Assembly (NCBI GenBank): GCA_025093555.1
Contig: JAIWNF010000127.1
Span: 1-46,731 of the forward strand
Direction: 5' to 3'
DNA length: 46,731 nt
DNA from: Circinella umbellata
Lineage: Eukaryota > Mucoromycota > Mucoromycetes > Mucorales > Lichtheimiaceae
Positions 1 through 11,178 of the stretch are shown in pieces. Numbering within the stretch: position 1 is the stretch's first letter; every line of letters begins with the position of its first letter. Both the position numbers and the translations under genes were made by a program. The notes under the pieces are model-generated. The model did no database searches. It was not told the DNA's origin and worked only from the letters and a program-made list of their open reading frames with translations.

Positions 1-194
1 GACAGTCAAAAAGTACTGTAGTATTTATCCCAATTATTAGTTTAAAATATATTTATATACGTAAATAAAGAATATATAGTCATCTATTATATAACACTGG
101 AAATATGCATCTTATCTATTGTCACTGTGAATTTGTGGTTTTACACTGTTATTTTCTGTCCACGAAAACTCGCTGTTTTACACTGCAAATTTTT

Positions 195-355
195 GTACAC
201 TGCAGATCACTAGTCTTACACTGATTATTTAGTACACTGCAAATCACTAGGTGTACACTGATTATTTCGTACACTGCAAATCACTAGTTCTGCACTGATT
301 ATTTCGTACACTGCAAATCACTAGTTCTGCACTATTTACTTCGTACACTGAAATC
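195..355. repeat. 37-bp minisatellite, about 4.3 copies
   Basis: Units start at 195, 232, 269, 306 and 343, an exact 37-bp period; the last unit is partial. The core reads GTACACTGCAAATCACTAG followed by a variable CTGATTATTTC part. Isolated ACACTG words also occur around 140-190. The array lies upstream of the SANT-like gene and could be subterminal repeats of the Harbinger element, but no matching repeat is seen at the other end. Confidence 0.85.
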
Positions 356-605
356 TACTAAACTGTTAGAGCCCCTCTAATTTCCAGTGTATAAGCATAA
401 TCAGTGTCAAAATGTATGCTTCCAGTGCCAATCCTTACTGCAGTGAGATCCAAAAGTTTTAATGGATCTCCCAAATGGATCAACTATTTTCTCCAATATT
501 TATAACTTACTACTTTCAATAAACTAAAATTATTACTCGCTTCAATGCTGTATTTTCTTTTGAAACAGCTTTTTTTTTCAAAAAAAATTCTTAATACATG
601 AACAC
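356..605. other. AT-rich spacer, no gene seen
   Basis: This stretch, like 1-194, holds no open frame or recognisable motif. It ends in a T/A-rich tract just before the GGAT-rich leader of the next gene. Confidence 0.5.
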
Positions 606-710
606 TTGCGGATAGATCAGATAGATCGGATAGTCGGATTGGATACCATACCTATCTGCATCTGCTCTTGCGGATGCGGATGCGGATCGGATGAGCGGAT
701 AGCGGATGAG
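606..710. repeat. GGAT-rich imperfect repeat in the leader
   Basis: A run of GGATA, GGATC and GCGGAT words precedes the ATG of the SANT-like gene. The frame is open through it but has no ATG, and translates to a Cys/Gly-rich stretch unlike a protein domain, so it is treated as leader rather than coding sequence. Confidence 0.55.
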
Positions 711-1639
711 ATGAAGAACCCTAGCAAGAAGAAAGGTAAAGATTTTACCAAAGCCGAAGACATTGGGCTTGTTGAAGCTTATCTTGGCGTCACCACCCGG
801 CCAGAAGTAGGAGATGACATGAGTGATGAAACCATGTGGTCTTTAATTAGATCGACGTTCATTACGAAAACTGAAGATCCGCAATCCCGGGATACCACTT
901 CGTTGAAATCAAGATTCAATTCTATTTCATCGAAGTGTCAATATTTCTCTGCGAATTATGCGAAAGTAATGGCCCTGCCACACAGTGGTGAAAACGACAA
1001 TGATATGGTGAGCTAATTTTACATCTATATAAAAACTTCAGCAACTAAAGTTAGCAGACAACTAATAATGACATATAGTATGAACAGGCCTGCGAAAAGT
1101 ATGTTGACTTCCGTCCCGCCAATAGTGGCAAAAATTTCGGATTGAAGCATGTGTGGGACATACTGAAAGAAGAGCCCAAATGGAAGCCACAGGCTCCTAA
1201 GCCAAACAACGAGGCAGAGGCTATGGATGAAGCCACGAAAAGGCCTATTGGCAAACACAAAGCCAAAGACAACAAAGAAAAGCGCCGAGGAAACAACAAA
1301 GAACTAGCTGATGTGCAGGCTTTGGAAACGATAAGAATCCAGCAAGAGATCGACCGTGATCGCGCCAAAGCCGTTTTAATGAGTGCAAAAAGCGAAATGC
1401 TTATGGCGCAGCACGAGATCATGAAGGTTGATTTGCATGGTCTCAGTGATCAACAACAAGAATACTATCAGATCATGCAAAAGCGTATTCTGGATGAATT
1501 GAAGGAGGAAATGGAGTCACCGAAAAAGAAGCAAAAGGAAATAGTGAATGTAGAGGGCGAAGACGAAGAAGAAGAAGGGGATGGGGAGGAAGAAGAAGAA
1601 GAAGAAGAAGGGGAAGAGGAAGGGGAAGAAAAACAGTAA
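711..1639 (+). CDS. Harbinger-associated SANT/Myb-like DNA-binding protein, two exons
   Basis: The encoded protein resembles the second, Myb/SANT-like protein of PIF/Harbinger transposons, which binds the element ends and brings the transposase into the nucleus (known for the family). Exon 1 is 711-1007 and exon 2 is 1079-1639. The 71-bp intron starts GTGAGC, has an ACTAAT branch-like site and ends ATATAG, and joining keeps the frame. Exon 1 holds the trihelix-like part (TKAEDIGLVEAYLG, then SLKSRFNSI). The exon junction is followed by CEKYVDFRPANSGKNFGLKH and a W...PKW motif typical of NAM-associated domains. A charged helical stretch and a long Glu-rich tail end the protein. The start is the first in-frame ATG. 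It converges on the transposase gene, with 37 bp between the two stop codons. No disruption is visible. Confidence 0.8.
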
Positions 1640-1676
1640 TAAATTTATTTGTCAATATTATATAGTAAGTAAGTAG

Positions 1677-3902
1677 TTATTCGTCATCATCATCATCATC
1701 GCCATATGCATAGAGTCGCCAGATATTTTCAATGAGATCTTTCGTTAGTCTATTATGGGCATCTTTATCAAGGATAGACTTTTGACGTTGGCGACGCATC
1801 ATTTCATCCATTTGACCACCATGCTGGATGGATGGTGAAACAGTAAACGAGCAGCTGTCATAATCCAGTGGAATCTGCTTGCTATACCCCTCACGTTCAT
1901 CCTCAACGATCATATTGTGCATGATGATACATGCTTTAATGATATTCGAAAGCGTGGATACATGCGCACGCCCTTATTTCACCCCAACTGGATTTGAAAT
2001 AAATTCAAGCAAGTGGCTGTATTTGTATGAGTGATAATGCATATATATAAGAGTAAAAAAAATAACAGGAATTATTATATCAATAATAATTGCCCATAAA
2101 AATATCATAAATACACCATATTCCTTGTTTACTATTTATCGAGCATTATCTCTTATATATACTAAAGATCCATTTAATAATTTAATAGAGTAAATGTATC
2201 ATGAGACTACCAATGTTTCCTACCAGCTGGCATATAATAAAAAAATAGACTATATAAAAAATCTCATGTCCCTCTAAACTCTACCGAAACTTTTTTACCA
2301 ACCTTTCTATACTTTTTTATACATGTTTTGAACATTAAATGAACAAGATGGCTAAGCAGATGTCGTGAGATGCTTTCGTCTTTGTCATATATCTTATTGC
2401 TTTTATAATAAAAAAAAGGTTTTCTATAATTTTTTAAACTACTAATTAACGATGTCTTTTTTTTTTCTCAATAGCATCTGCTGTATAGAATGAATTTCTC
2501 TTTTTATTTTTTCCGTAGTATTATGAGCAGTTTTGTAGATGCTGTCTGTTGATTTATTAGATTGTTGTCTGCCGATTTATAACGATTGTAAAGAAATAAA
2601 GAAAAAAAAGGTTTTTTTTACTCATACAAATACACCTGCTATTTTTTTTACCTGCTTGAATTTATTTCAAATCCAGTTGGGGTGAAATAAGGGCGTCCGA
2701 TACATGCCATGGACATCCAGGCTCACGTATGATCGCAAAACGCTCTTGAAGAACACCAAAAGCACGCTCAATATCCTTGCAGACTGATTCTTGGCGTTTA
2801 GCAAATACCTAATAGATTAAGAACGTGATGAGTTTCATTTAACAAAAACATACTGTATGCAGTGCTTCACTTTTTCTTTAGCATAAATAATTTTTTATCA
2901 AAGCAATAATGAAAACTAGTAGAGTAATTAAAGTAAGGTTTTATAATTAATAAAGTGATGATATACCTTGTGAATTCTGCTCACTGGATGTCTAATGGTC
3001 TTGATTAATGTTGCCCAATTTGGGTAGATCCCATCTGCCAAATAATATCCCTTATCATACTGGTTATTATTGACAGTATATGTGACAGATGGTGCATTAC
3101 CATTAATGACCTTGTCAAACAAAGGGGATTTATGTAAGACGTTGATGTCGTTACATGAACCAGGAACACCAAAGAACGAATGCTATATCCATAAGTCATG
3201 TGAAGCGACAGCTTCAAGGATGATAGTGGATGTACCTTCTTTACCAGAAGTGTACATACCGGCCCAACCAGTCGGACAGTTCTTCCACTGCCAATGCATG
3301 CAATCCAAGGATCCAAGCATGCCTGGAAACCCGCGTGCTTCACCAAGGGCCAACAAACACTTGAGGGCTTGTTCATTGGGGGCACGAAGATATTCTTCCC
3401 CAAAGCACTCAATAACCCCTTTGCAGAATTCATTTGGAGAATTCCGCGCTGTTGTCTCACTGATCTTTAGGTATTCGTCAACAGCATCAGCAGGGCCACC
3501 ATATGCAATCATACGCATGGCTCCAGTACCTTTCACGTATGGATGTATTCCACGTTTTCCTGCAGCATCAGGTCTTTCTTGAAAGTATTCATACTTTCTT
3601 TCAAGTTCTTGCATGATACGCAAAAACAATTCACGTCGCATATGAAAACGACGACGAAAATATGATGCATCGTATCTAGGAACAGGTACAAAATAATCTT
3701 CTATAATTATTTTTTTAAAAAGGGCACGAGTACGTTTAATAACTTTCTTTTTCGGTTTTTCGATAGTAGAATTCGTGATGAGATTTCTTTCTCGGGAGTG
3801 TTGTAAGACACGAGCAGCAATTTGTCGTGCATTAATACTATTTCTCTCCATTTGCTCATCGAGATCACGTTTTTGTTTACGGTTTTTGAAGAATTTAAAC
3901 AT
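1677..3902 (-). pseudogene. Harbinger transposase, broken by a TAG stop and a MITE
   Basis: DDE endonuclease of the plant transposon protein/Harbinger type. The ATG at 3902 starts exon 1 (3902-2967); exon 2 starts at 2808 after a 158-bp intron with GTATAT donor and TTAG acceptor. Catalytic residues are present: Asp in GSLDCMHW, Asp in GYYLADGIYP, Glu in DIERAFGVLQ. The C-terminus (IMHNMIVEDERE, then an Asp-rich tail) is typical of the family. Two lesions are seen: an in-frame TAG at 3185-3183, within HDLWI-stop-HSFFGVPGS where CAG would fit, and the MITE at 1966-2698. Removing the MITE and one 9-bp duplication restores the frame exactly (WHVSTLSNII). Confidence 0.85.
1966..2698. mobile_element. 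733-bp MITE, Mutator-like, 9-bp target duplication
   Basis: The ends are inverted repeats beginning GCACGCCCTTATTTCACC on the left and GGACGCCCTTATTTCACC on the right. Match continues for about 47 bp and, after a small indel, to about 70 bp. It is flanked by GATACATGC at 1957-1965 and 2699-2707. A 9-bp duplication is typical of Mutator-like (MULE) elements. The interior is AT-rich and has no coding capacity. It sits in exon 2 of the Harbinger transposase. Confidence 0.9.
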
Positions 3903-3970
3903 CGTTGTCGTATTAATGAACAGAATTAATAATTTTATGAAGAGAAGCAAATTATTAAAATTTCTGGTGC

Positions 3971-4063
3971 TAACAATTTCGTAACAGCACCGCTGCACGG
4001 TAGTAGCTGTTATGCGGGCTGTTAATTACACGTAACATAACAATTTTGTAACAGCACCGCTGC
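3971..4063. repeat. 26-bp direct repeat, 67 bp apart
   Basis: TAACAATTTYGTAACAGCAC plus CGCTGC occurs at 3971-3996 and 4038-4063 with one difference. It lies just upstream of the transposase start on the minus strand, with more GTTAC/GTAAC inverted words between the copies. It could be a transposase-binding or terminal repeat of the Harbinger element. Confidence 0.6.
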
Positions 4064-4075
4064 GGCTGGTCTTAG

Positions 4076-4732
4076 TAATTATATCAAGTGAGGCCGAATA
4101 ACATAAAATGAATCCCATCAAACTATCTAAATCAGTAATCTATATTGAATGTATTATATATACATAGGATAAACACATTGGCGAGAAGGACAAAGAATGT
4201 TTATTTATGTATGTGGGTAAGAACAAGTAAACAAGCATAAATGGATGTGTGTGTGTTAAATAATAACATAATAGCATTTGAGTGTTTTTCAAGAACTTTT
4301 ATATTTTGATAAATGATTTTAGAGCACAGTAATCATATAAATAGTAAATATAACTACACATTTACATATTAATAACATATACTGTAATAGTTATTGTATA
4401 TAATAGACACTTTTCGTTATCTATATAGTATAAGCATTGCCTTTTTTATTTCATCCTGGATAGGAAATGTTATTTTTGGATTATGAAGGGATATATATTA
4501 AGCTGACATAAAAATTTTATGTACTGTTACAGCAAGTATCTGCAGTATCGATGTACTGGTTAATAAGACATAAGAAGTGAAAGGATGTGATAGCCGATTT
4601 GGTGTAGACAACAACTAATTATTACCATAAAGAATTGGGCTTTAGTATTTTCTTTCTTTTAATACGGCGACTTAAAAAAAAGGGCTTCCCTAGTTGTTCA
4701 TGTTCGTTCCTTTATCTTCAAAGATACTAAAA
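4076..4732. other. AT-rich intergenic DNA, no gene seen
   Basis: No open frame, repeat or known motif was recognised. A possible promoter for the next gene must lie at the right end. Confidence 0.5.
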
Positions 4733-5485
4733 ATGTCCCAAACTAAAACTTACACGTAAGATTGTTTATTTTTATTATTCAAAAGTCGATTTACGTTGTC
4801 CATAAATTAACCTTATTTATTTTTTAGCTGTACACTTCATAATGATATGACTAAGAGCACTTGTACCAAAACGTACACGAGCCAGTCAGCTTTGAATAAG
4901 CATATAAGAAAGCATCATGAGTATAGTTATAGGAAACCTGGACCTGCCAAGCATGTCAACTATAAGGAAATGGTAAAAGAGCATAGCAAGCGTTATCGAG
5001 ATACGCACTCTTTGTCAGTCCGCAGAAAAGAGAATGCGAGAAGCTGGTTGAGAAAGGGAGTTAAGAAGGCTTTGTCAATAACAAGTGACCACTCTTCTAC
5101 ACTGAGAAATGAGATTAATGCTAAAGCCAAGGATTTGTTTGAGGAATTAGTTAAATCTCCTACTGCTGGCCAAAAGCCACTGCTCTATGCAACGTTAGTA
5201 TGCCTGGTTATGCATGAGACTCAGTACAACTTTGGGATGCACGAGTTCGTTCAATTACTGAACCACTTGTTCGGTGATAGATTTTACAGTACTGTTCTCC
5301 AATTCGATCACTTGGAGAAAAGGGAGGAATTCGAGTGGGTGGCACAGCAGATCTATAATAAACGATCTCTTGTGTTGGCATTGGGTTCCATCGTTCAAGA
5401 TGTGGTTGCTAGAAGCTACTTTTCCATAAAAGTAACTTGTTTACCTACAAGGCTCAGGAGGCCATCAAAATTTTTTAAAAAATAA
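4733..5485 (+). CDS. Unrecognised protein with a C2H2-like finger half, two exons
   Basis: I infer a 23-bp first exon (4733-4755, ATG) joined to 4828-5485 by a 72-bp intron (GTAAG donor, TTTTTAG acceptor). The joined frame starts MSQTKTYTCTLHNDM. The N-terminus has C-x12-H-x3-H spacing (STC ... LNKHIRKHH), as in the second half of a C2H2 finger, with the other nearby Cys 11 residues upstream instead of the usual 2-4. A basic stretch and a hydrophobic C-terminal part follow (LLYATLVCLVMHETQYNFG). No family was recognised for the rest. It ends by a TAA in an A-rich tract and is followed by satellite DNA. It could be a host gene or part of a decayed element; the short first exon is the least certain part. 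Confidence 0.55.
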
Positions 5486-5500
5486 ATATTTATTAGACGG

Positions 5501-6165
5501 TATTTCGATCCAATATTCTTTTAGTCACAAATAACATTCAAAATCATCAAAACAGCAATAATAAATCAACCCATTGTCTATTTTATTAACAGAGAAGAAT
5601 AGTTATTAGAAAAAAAAGGAGAACACATACAAAAGATAAAAGTAAAGTCGATCCACTGTTAAATCCGTCACGAGGATCGATCCACGTCACCAAAATGAAT
5701 AGTGATATTTTGATCCAATATTCTTTTAATCACAAATAACATTCAAAATCATCAGAACAGCACTAATAAGTTAATCCATTGTCTATTTTATTAAAAGAGA
5801 AGTATGATTATTAGAAAAAAAAGGAAAACACATACAAAAAATAAAAGTAAAGTCGATCCATTATCACATCCATCATGAGGATCGATCCACATCACCGAAA
5901 TGAATAATGATATTTCGATCCAAAATTCTTTTAGTCACAAATAACATTCAAAACCATTAAAACAGCAGTAATAAATTAATCCATTATCTATTTTATTAAA
6001 AAAGAAGAATACTTATTAAAAAAATGGGGAGTCCTCATACAAAAAATAAAAACAAAGTAGACCCACTATCAAATCCGTCACGAGGATCGATCCATGTTGC
6101 CGAAATAAATAGTGATATTTTGATCTAATATCCTTTTAGTCATGAATAACGTTCCAAATCATTAA
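5501..6165. repeat. 205-bp satellite array, three copies plus a partial
   Basis: Units begin TATTTYGATCCAATATTC at 5501, 5706, 5911 and 6116, an exact 205-bp period. Each unit carries the words CACAAATAACATTCAAAA and GAGGATCGATCCA. The fourth copy stops after about 50 bp. Copies differ by scattered substitutions and no protein is encoded. Confidence 0.9.
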
Positions 6166-7013
6166 GTCATCAAAAGGAAGCCAACCTACTGTTTAAACCA
6201 GAAAGAAGATCATTACACGAACTTTATAAAATAGTAATAGTTCATGCTATAATGAGACCACAAACGAAATAGAATTTCGATAATTTTTTATGCTTGGCAT
6301 ATCAGTTCACCCATGAAAAGAATGTTTTACCATCACACCTTTGAGCCCATTTCATCATATATTAACTTATAAGATCAGTGACAAACTATAAAGATAGTGT
6401 ATTTCGTCTGAAATATTTCTTAACCTCTTTTAGAACCATTGTTTATAAATAGGATAGTAGTTACTTGAAATAAATACTGTATGATGATGGTCTTTCGTTC
6501 AAGCCATGACATATAGCAGACGCGATAATTGAAATGCAGTATGCCAAAATAAAGTTCATATAAAAAATTACAGAAAAAATATACTTACGTATTTTATCAG
6601 TTAAATGTATTTTTAACTAAGCATAATATCCAACTATAAACGCATATTATAGTACAAGTAATAATCGTTTTACTAAGTTCAGAACTACATATCACCACGA
6701 TACCTATATATTTCTATACTGTCACAGAAAAATTATATAATACGTTATTAGAGAAGATATACAGTTAGATCATCACAAACATCATGTACAGAAACGTAAC
6801 CATGATCCATGTATTATGAATATTGGCCCGTATAGGATATTACGATTCAAGGATAAAGGCATGTAAACTGTGGTGTTTATCATCGTTTGTCTTCCTATAC
6901 AAATATCTGCTCTTATCACATATGGGTATCTCACCTATAATATCATTAACTCAGTAGGCCCATTATAAATAATTAAAAATAAAAAGAGTTAAAAATAGAA
7001 GTAATCATTGTTG
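6166..7013. other. AT-rich DNA, no gene seen
   Basis: Neither strand has a meaningful open frame. Nothing similar to the flanking elements was recognised. Confidence 0.5.
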
Positions 7014-8730
7014 TTATAGAATATGCTTATTTTCGAATCTAATATCTTTCCCTTCGAGCGCTTTCAAAATTAGATTCATCTCACTGGGAGTGTAAGGCTT
7101 CCATCCTTTTTTTCGGTTGCCAGAAGGATCTTTGACTGGAACACCGACCGGCCATCCACATAATCTAACGTTTTCGTCTCGATCTTCAGCAAGTTTAGCC
7201 CAACTAATTTTGATGGTATCTGTCTTGTGATGCGGTGGAAGTGCTTTTTCTAAAATATTGTTAATAATTCATGATGTATGCGTCCAATATTTCAGATTGG
7301 TATAAACTTACCCAGAAGATCGGCAACCTTTTGCGTATGAGCTTCTTGGACGTTAGCTGTTTCTTTTCTATATAAGCATAATCGAAAAATATTTACAGTT
7401 TAATTACAACCAGATGACATTATCCACTCTAATCTAATTTCATTTACCAATTTCACCATTGGATCTTGCAATAGCAGAGGATCTGTTTGACGTGTTATTT
7501 CTAGTCGATCCCATCGCCATTACAATTGGAGCACCATGTGTACTACCAGAAGACGTTATAAGTCCTGTTTAAACAAGGATAATTTAGTAATTAGAATTCT
7601 TAGCACTAACGAGTAATATGAAAGTTAGTATATATTTACCAGAACCTGACGCTTGCAAGAAGAACTTGAACTTTTCGTAAAGACCTTGTCCTTGTTTCAT
7701 CGTCTTAGAAACTCGTTGTTTTGGCTTTGAGCTGTTTCTGGTTCATCCAGAAGCTGCAAAATCGCAAACCCACATTCTACATAGACCATAAAATATCAAA
7801 ACCTACCGAGTATGTTCACTAAATTAATTCCATATATCTAAATTAAACCTTACTAGTTCCAATCCTGGATGTTTGTTGCAGTGGATTGAACGCCATTTCA
7901 GATCCAAAGACAACGAACGAGTCAATACCACAATGTTTACGATGAAAGTTAACTTGCAGTTGCATAGAATTGAGACATTCTTCTGTTACAGCTGCTCGTT
8001 CCACAACATCGTCCTTGTTCAAAAATCCTTCTAAAAGGTTTCTCTCATTAAAAGACTGGGCTCTACTTGTGTAGAGCTGCTTTTCCTCTTCAGAGAGGGC
8101 CTTCCAGTTGGCTGAAATGGTATCCATATCAGGGAAGTTGGTGGGACCTCAGATATATCAAGTTAAATTCCTATGAGTATAAACTAAATAATACGTTTTA
8201 TACAGTTATAAATCATAGAAAGTGAGAATACATACAGTAGTTGCTGTCGCCATTGTCATTGCTGTCACCAACATACTCCGTTTCCCCAGTTCTATAATTC
8301 TCACCTAAATAAATGTAAAAGGTTATCAGCAATACATTTACAATAATTTAATACAAGTACTACCTTTAACGGTCTCGCTGACAAACTGGTTCTACCCATT
8401 GTGACCACGACAAGATTTCCAAAACATGGCTGTTTTGCAACCACACCACTCGACCACTGCTTTTTTTGTTATACGATACTTTAGTGTCATGGCATTAACA
8501 AAATTCTCGAAATCTTCTTCTAAATATTTCGAAGAAGTAGTAGACACGGAGACAGAAGAAGTAGAAACGTTTTCAATAGACTGATATGATATTTTATTAC
8601 TGATTAGCTCCAGCAAAACATTTGGGAATTGTCATGCCAATAAACTATTATTTTTATCTATAATTAAACTAATACCTTGGAAACATCAATTAAAAATTGC
8701 GAACTAGTGGGCGCTTGTTGGTAATTAGCG
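7014..8730 (-). pseudogene. HMG-box-like repeat gene, copy 1 (decayed)
   Basis: A multi-exon gene whose product I cannot name. The exon around 8147-7851 encodes FPDMDTISANWKALSEEEKQ followed by LYTSRAQSFNE, which looks like the second half of an HMG-box-like domain, so DNA binding is an inference. Another exon (ending 8364) contains CGCKTAMFWKSCRG. The last exon encodes ISWAKLAEDRDENVRLCGWP and KKGWKPYTPSEMNLILKALE and stops at 7014. Approximate exons: 8640-8364, 8307-8239, 8147-7851, then short ones near 7745, 7515 and 7340, and 7250-7014. Lesions relative to copy 2: ATG replaced by ATT near the start, a 1-nt loss near 8625, and TGG to TAG in the NGW motif near 8390. Confidence 0.6.
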
Positions 8731-8859
8731 TTATGATGGTTAATAATGGTTGGTGAAGAAATGAAAATTAAAAAAAAATGTGCGTAAAAAGCTATATACA
8801 ATAGTAACAAGGTCGCAGGTACAAATCTGCTTCTATTGGATAATTTTTTAAGGCCAATT

Positions 8860-8959
8860 TACCGGTTCCCAACGGTTACCGGTTCTCAGGTTCTCGAACT
8901 AATTTTTTTATAAGATTTTTATTCATTTAAAAACCGGCGGAACCGCAGTGTGTAGGTGC
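8860..8959. other. Shared right terminus of the HMG-type repeat
   Basis: CCGGTT-rich sequence ends in AAAACCGGCGGAACCGCAG then TGTGTAGGTGC. The same sequence ends the second copy at 24530. In both copies homology stops at the same base, and different transposon DNA follows (TE1 here, retrotransposon A there), so this looks like a true end of the repeat unit. The last one or two bases are ambiguous. Confidence 0.65.
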
Positions 8960-10428
8960 ATGCTCGAGCCATTAGATCGTATGCTCAGGAATATTTACGT
9001 TATGGCAAAATATCTGTTCATCAGCAAGGAAAACATGTTAAACGAGCCTCTCTTTTAAGTAATGAAGATGTAAAAGAAGCAGCGCAAAAATGGGTTATTA
9101 GTACAAAACCGGAAAAAAGAGGCATTCCAGAATTGCTAAAATATCTAAATCACACTATTATTCCAAATATGTTTAATCTTCCTGGCAATATTTCAGCTTC
9201 AGTACTTTGGAATTATATGGTTGAATGGGGATACAGCTACCGTGCCAATAAGAAAGCTGTGTATTATGATGGACATGAACGTGCTGATGTGGTTCAATAT
9301 AGAAAAGAGTGGGCTTCCAAGATGGTCGAATATAATCATTTTATGGAAAAATATAATGAAGATGATGTTACTAAGGTGACTCTACCAGACTTACCAGAAG
9401 GTCAAAAACAAATCGTTATGGTTACCCAGGATGAGAGCACCTTTTACAGTAATGAATCACCAACTAATTTGTGGCTTCTTAAAAATGAAAATCCAATTTG
9501 TACCAAGTCTCCTGGTGGTTCAATTATGGTCAGTGAGTTCCAGTGTCCTTGCCATGGTACTATGCGCATCAAAAACTGGAAATCACGAAAGTTCTTTTTT
9601 GCAGGCACCAATCGTGATGGGTACTGGACATGGAAAGATATGCATCAACAAATAAAGGATGATGTTGTACCATTATTTGAAAAACTTCATCCAGGATGCC
9701 AAGCTCTATTTATTCTTGATCAGTCATCCAACCATAACGCATATGCACCTAGTGCCAAACGTGCCACTTGTTTTAATTTGAAAGATACACAGTTAAGCTC
9801 TATCAATCAACGTGTAATCTTACCCGGATACTATATTGGTCCAGATGGTAAAAAGAAAATCCAAAGTTTTTATAATTTGGAAATCAAGAATGAATGGCGT
9901 ACTTGGTTTCGAAAAGGACTTGAAACAATATTGACAGAGCATGGTTTTGGTAAATGGGACGAGTATAAAGCAGAAGGGAAATACTGGAAAGCAAAATGTG
10001 GTAATAAGGAGGCTAATTTGGATTATACTTGCTGCCCATTTCATATGCTTGAAAATCAACCCGATTTTCTTGCACAAAAAACAGCATTAGAGGAACTTCT
10101 TATGAAATCAGGTAACCTATACACTCTTTATCCCAAGTATCACTGTGAAACTAATTGGATAGAGAGGTATTGGAGTGGTGCAAAAAGAATTGCAAGACGA
10201 GAATGTGATTATTCATTTAAGTCATTGCAAGAAAACCTTGATGGTTTTCTTGATCAAGTATCTCCTCCAGATGCTACACCTATTGAAATTCGAAGATACT
10301 ACAATCGTTGTTGGCGTTATATCTATGCATATAATGATATGAAGGATGGAAATGAAGCATTTAAACTGGTCGAAAAGTTCACATCAAAAAGGTTCCTCTC
10401 TCACCATAAACCAGGTGTTCACGACTAA
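8960..10428 (+). pseudogene. TE1 transposase, N-terminally truncated, DDE core intact
   Basis: The open frame covers the equivalent of residues 216-709 of the TE3 protein. Catalytic residues are visible: Asp in VTQDEST, Asp in FILDQSSNHNAY and Glu in NWIERYW. A Cys/His cluster (CGNKEA ... CCPFHM) lies before the last Glu. It belongs to the broad IS630/Tc1/mariner-like DDE endonucleases common in fungi. The N-terminal DNA-binding part is lost, so it should not be a functional transposase. The start used in a simple ORF call (8956) lies in flanking repeat DNA. Confidence 0.85.
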
Positions 10429-10696
10429 CATGCTTTTTTTTTCATTTTTTCCCTTTTTTTTATATGTATCTTCTTATTATCCTCTGATATTTTTTTCTCT
10501 AAATCTTCTTTTTTCTTTTTTCTTTTTATTTTCTTTATACATTATATATATATATATTCTTTTCTATTTCCTTGAAATTTTTCAATAAAACAATAAAACT
10601 AGTTCATACTTTTTGACCATTATTATATGTTACATATAAGACTTGATACCCTTAACCATAGATGTAATATTAACTGACGGGACTTAAAATATTTTT
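10429..10696 (+). other. TE1 3' untranslated region
   Basis: T-rich sequence after the stop codon, matching the 3' region of TE2. It ends with ATATTTTT (10689-10696), the left copy of the ExoT target duplication. Confidence 0.8.
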
Positions 10697-11178
10697 GGCG
10701 CGGATAATGTGTCTTGGGCTGCCTCCAGCCAATAAAAAACAACTTAGAGGATAGTTAAAATCCATTCTCATTGGATAATGAAGTTTCTTTCCCCGTCGTT
10801 TTTTTTGAACTTAATTTTATTTTTGTTACTGTTACTGCATAATGCTTAGTTTTTGAATTTCAGATTTCATTACAGTGCATTCTGACTTAAACCGTCATTT
10901 GTCAAAAATTAAAAATATTTTAAGTCCCGTCAGTTAATATTACATCTATGGTTAAGGGTATCAAGTCTTATATGTAACATATAATAATGGTCAAAAAGTA
11001 TGAACTAGTTTTATTGTTTTATTGAAAAATTTCAAGGAAATAGAAAAGAATATATATATATATAATGTATAAAGAAAATAAAAAGAAAAAAGAAAAAAGA
11101 AGATTTAGAGAAAAAAATATCAGAGGATAATAAGAAGATACATATAAAAAAAAGGGAAAAAATGAAAAAAAAAGCATG

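Larger units (their letters stand above)
711..4075. mobile_element. PIF/Harbinger DNA transposon, ends not resolved
   Basis: Two convergent genes, a SANT-like protein (+) and a DDE transposase (-), are the standard gene pair of Harbinger elements. I could not match terminal inverted repeats. The right side holds a direct repeat (3971-3996 and 4038-4063, 67 bp apart) that may be subterminal, but no partner is visible on the left, where the window begins. The limits given are therefore only the gene span plus that repeat. Confidence 0.65.

Noticed and set aside
195..355. CRISPR-like array (37-bp period)
   Set aside because: The whole unit repeats, with no unique spacers and no cas genes; the DNA is fungal.
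5501..6165. Possible CRISPR or LTR repeats
   Set aside because: Units are contiguous 205-bp tandem copies without spacers, TG/CA ends or internal coding DNA.
10346..10588. 80-aa open frame over the TE1 3' end, with its mirror at 11019-11261
   Set aside because: It is an out-of-frame shadow running from the transposase end into T-rich untranslated sequence.
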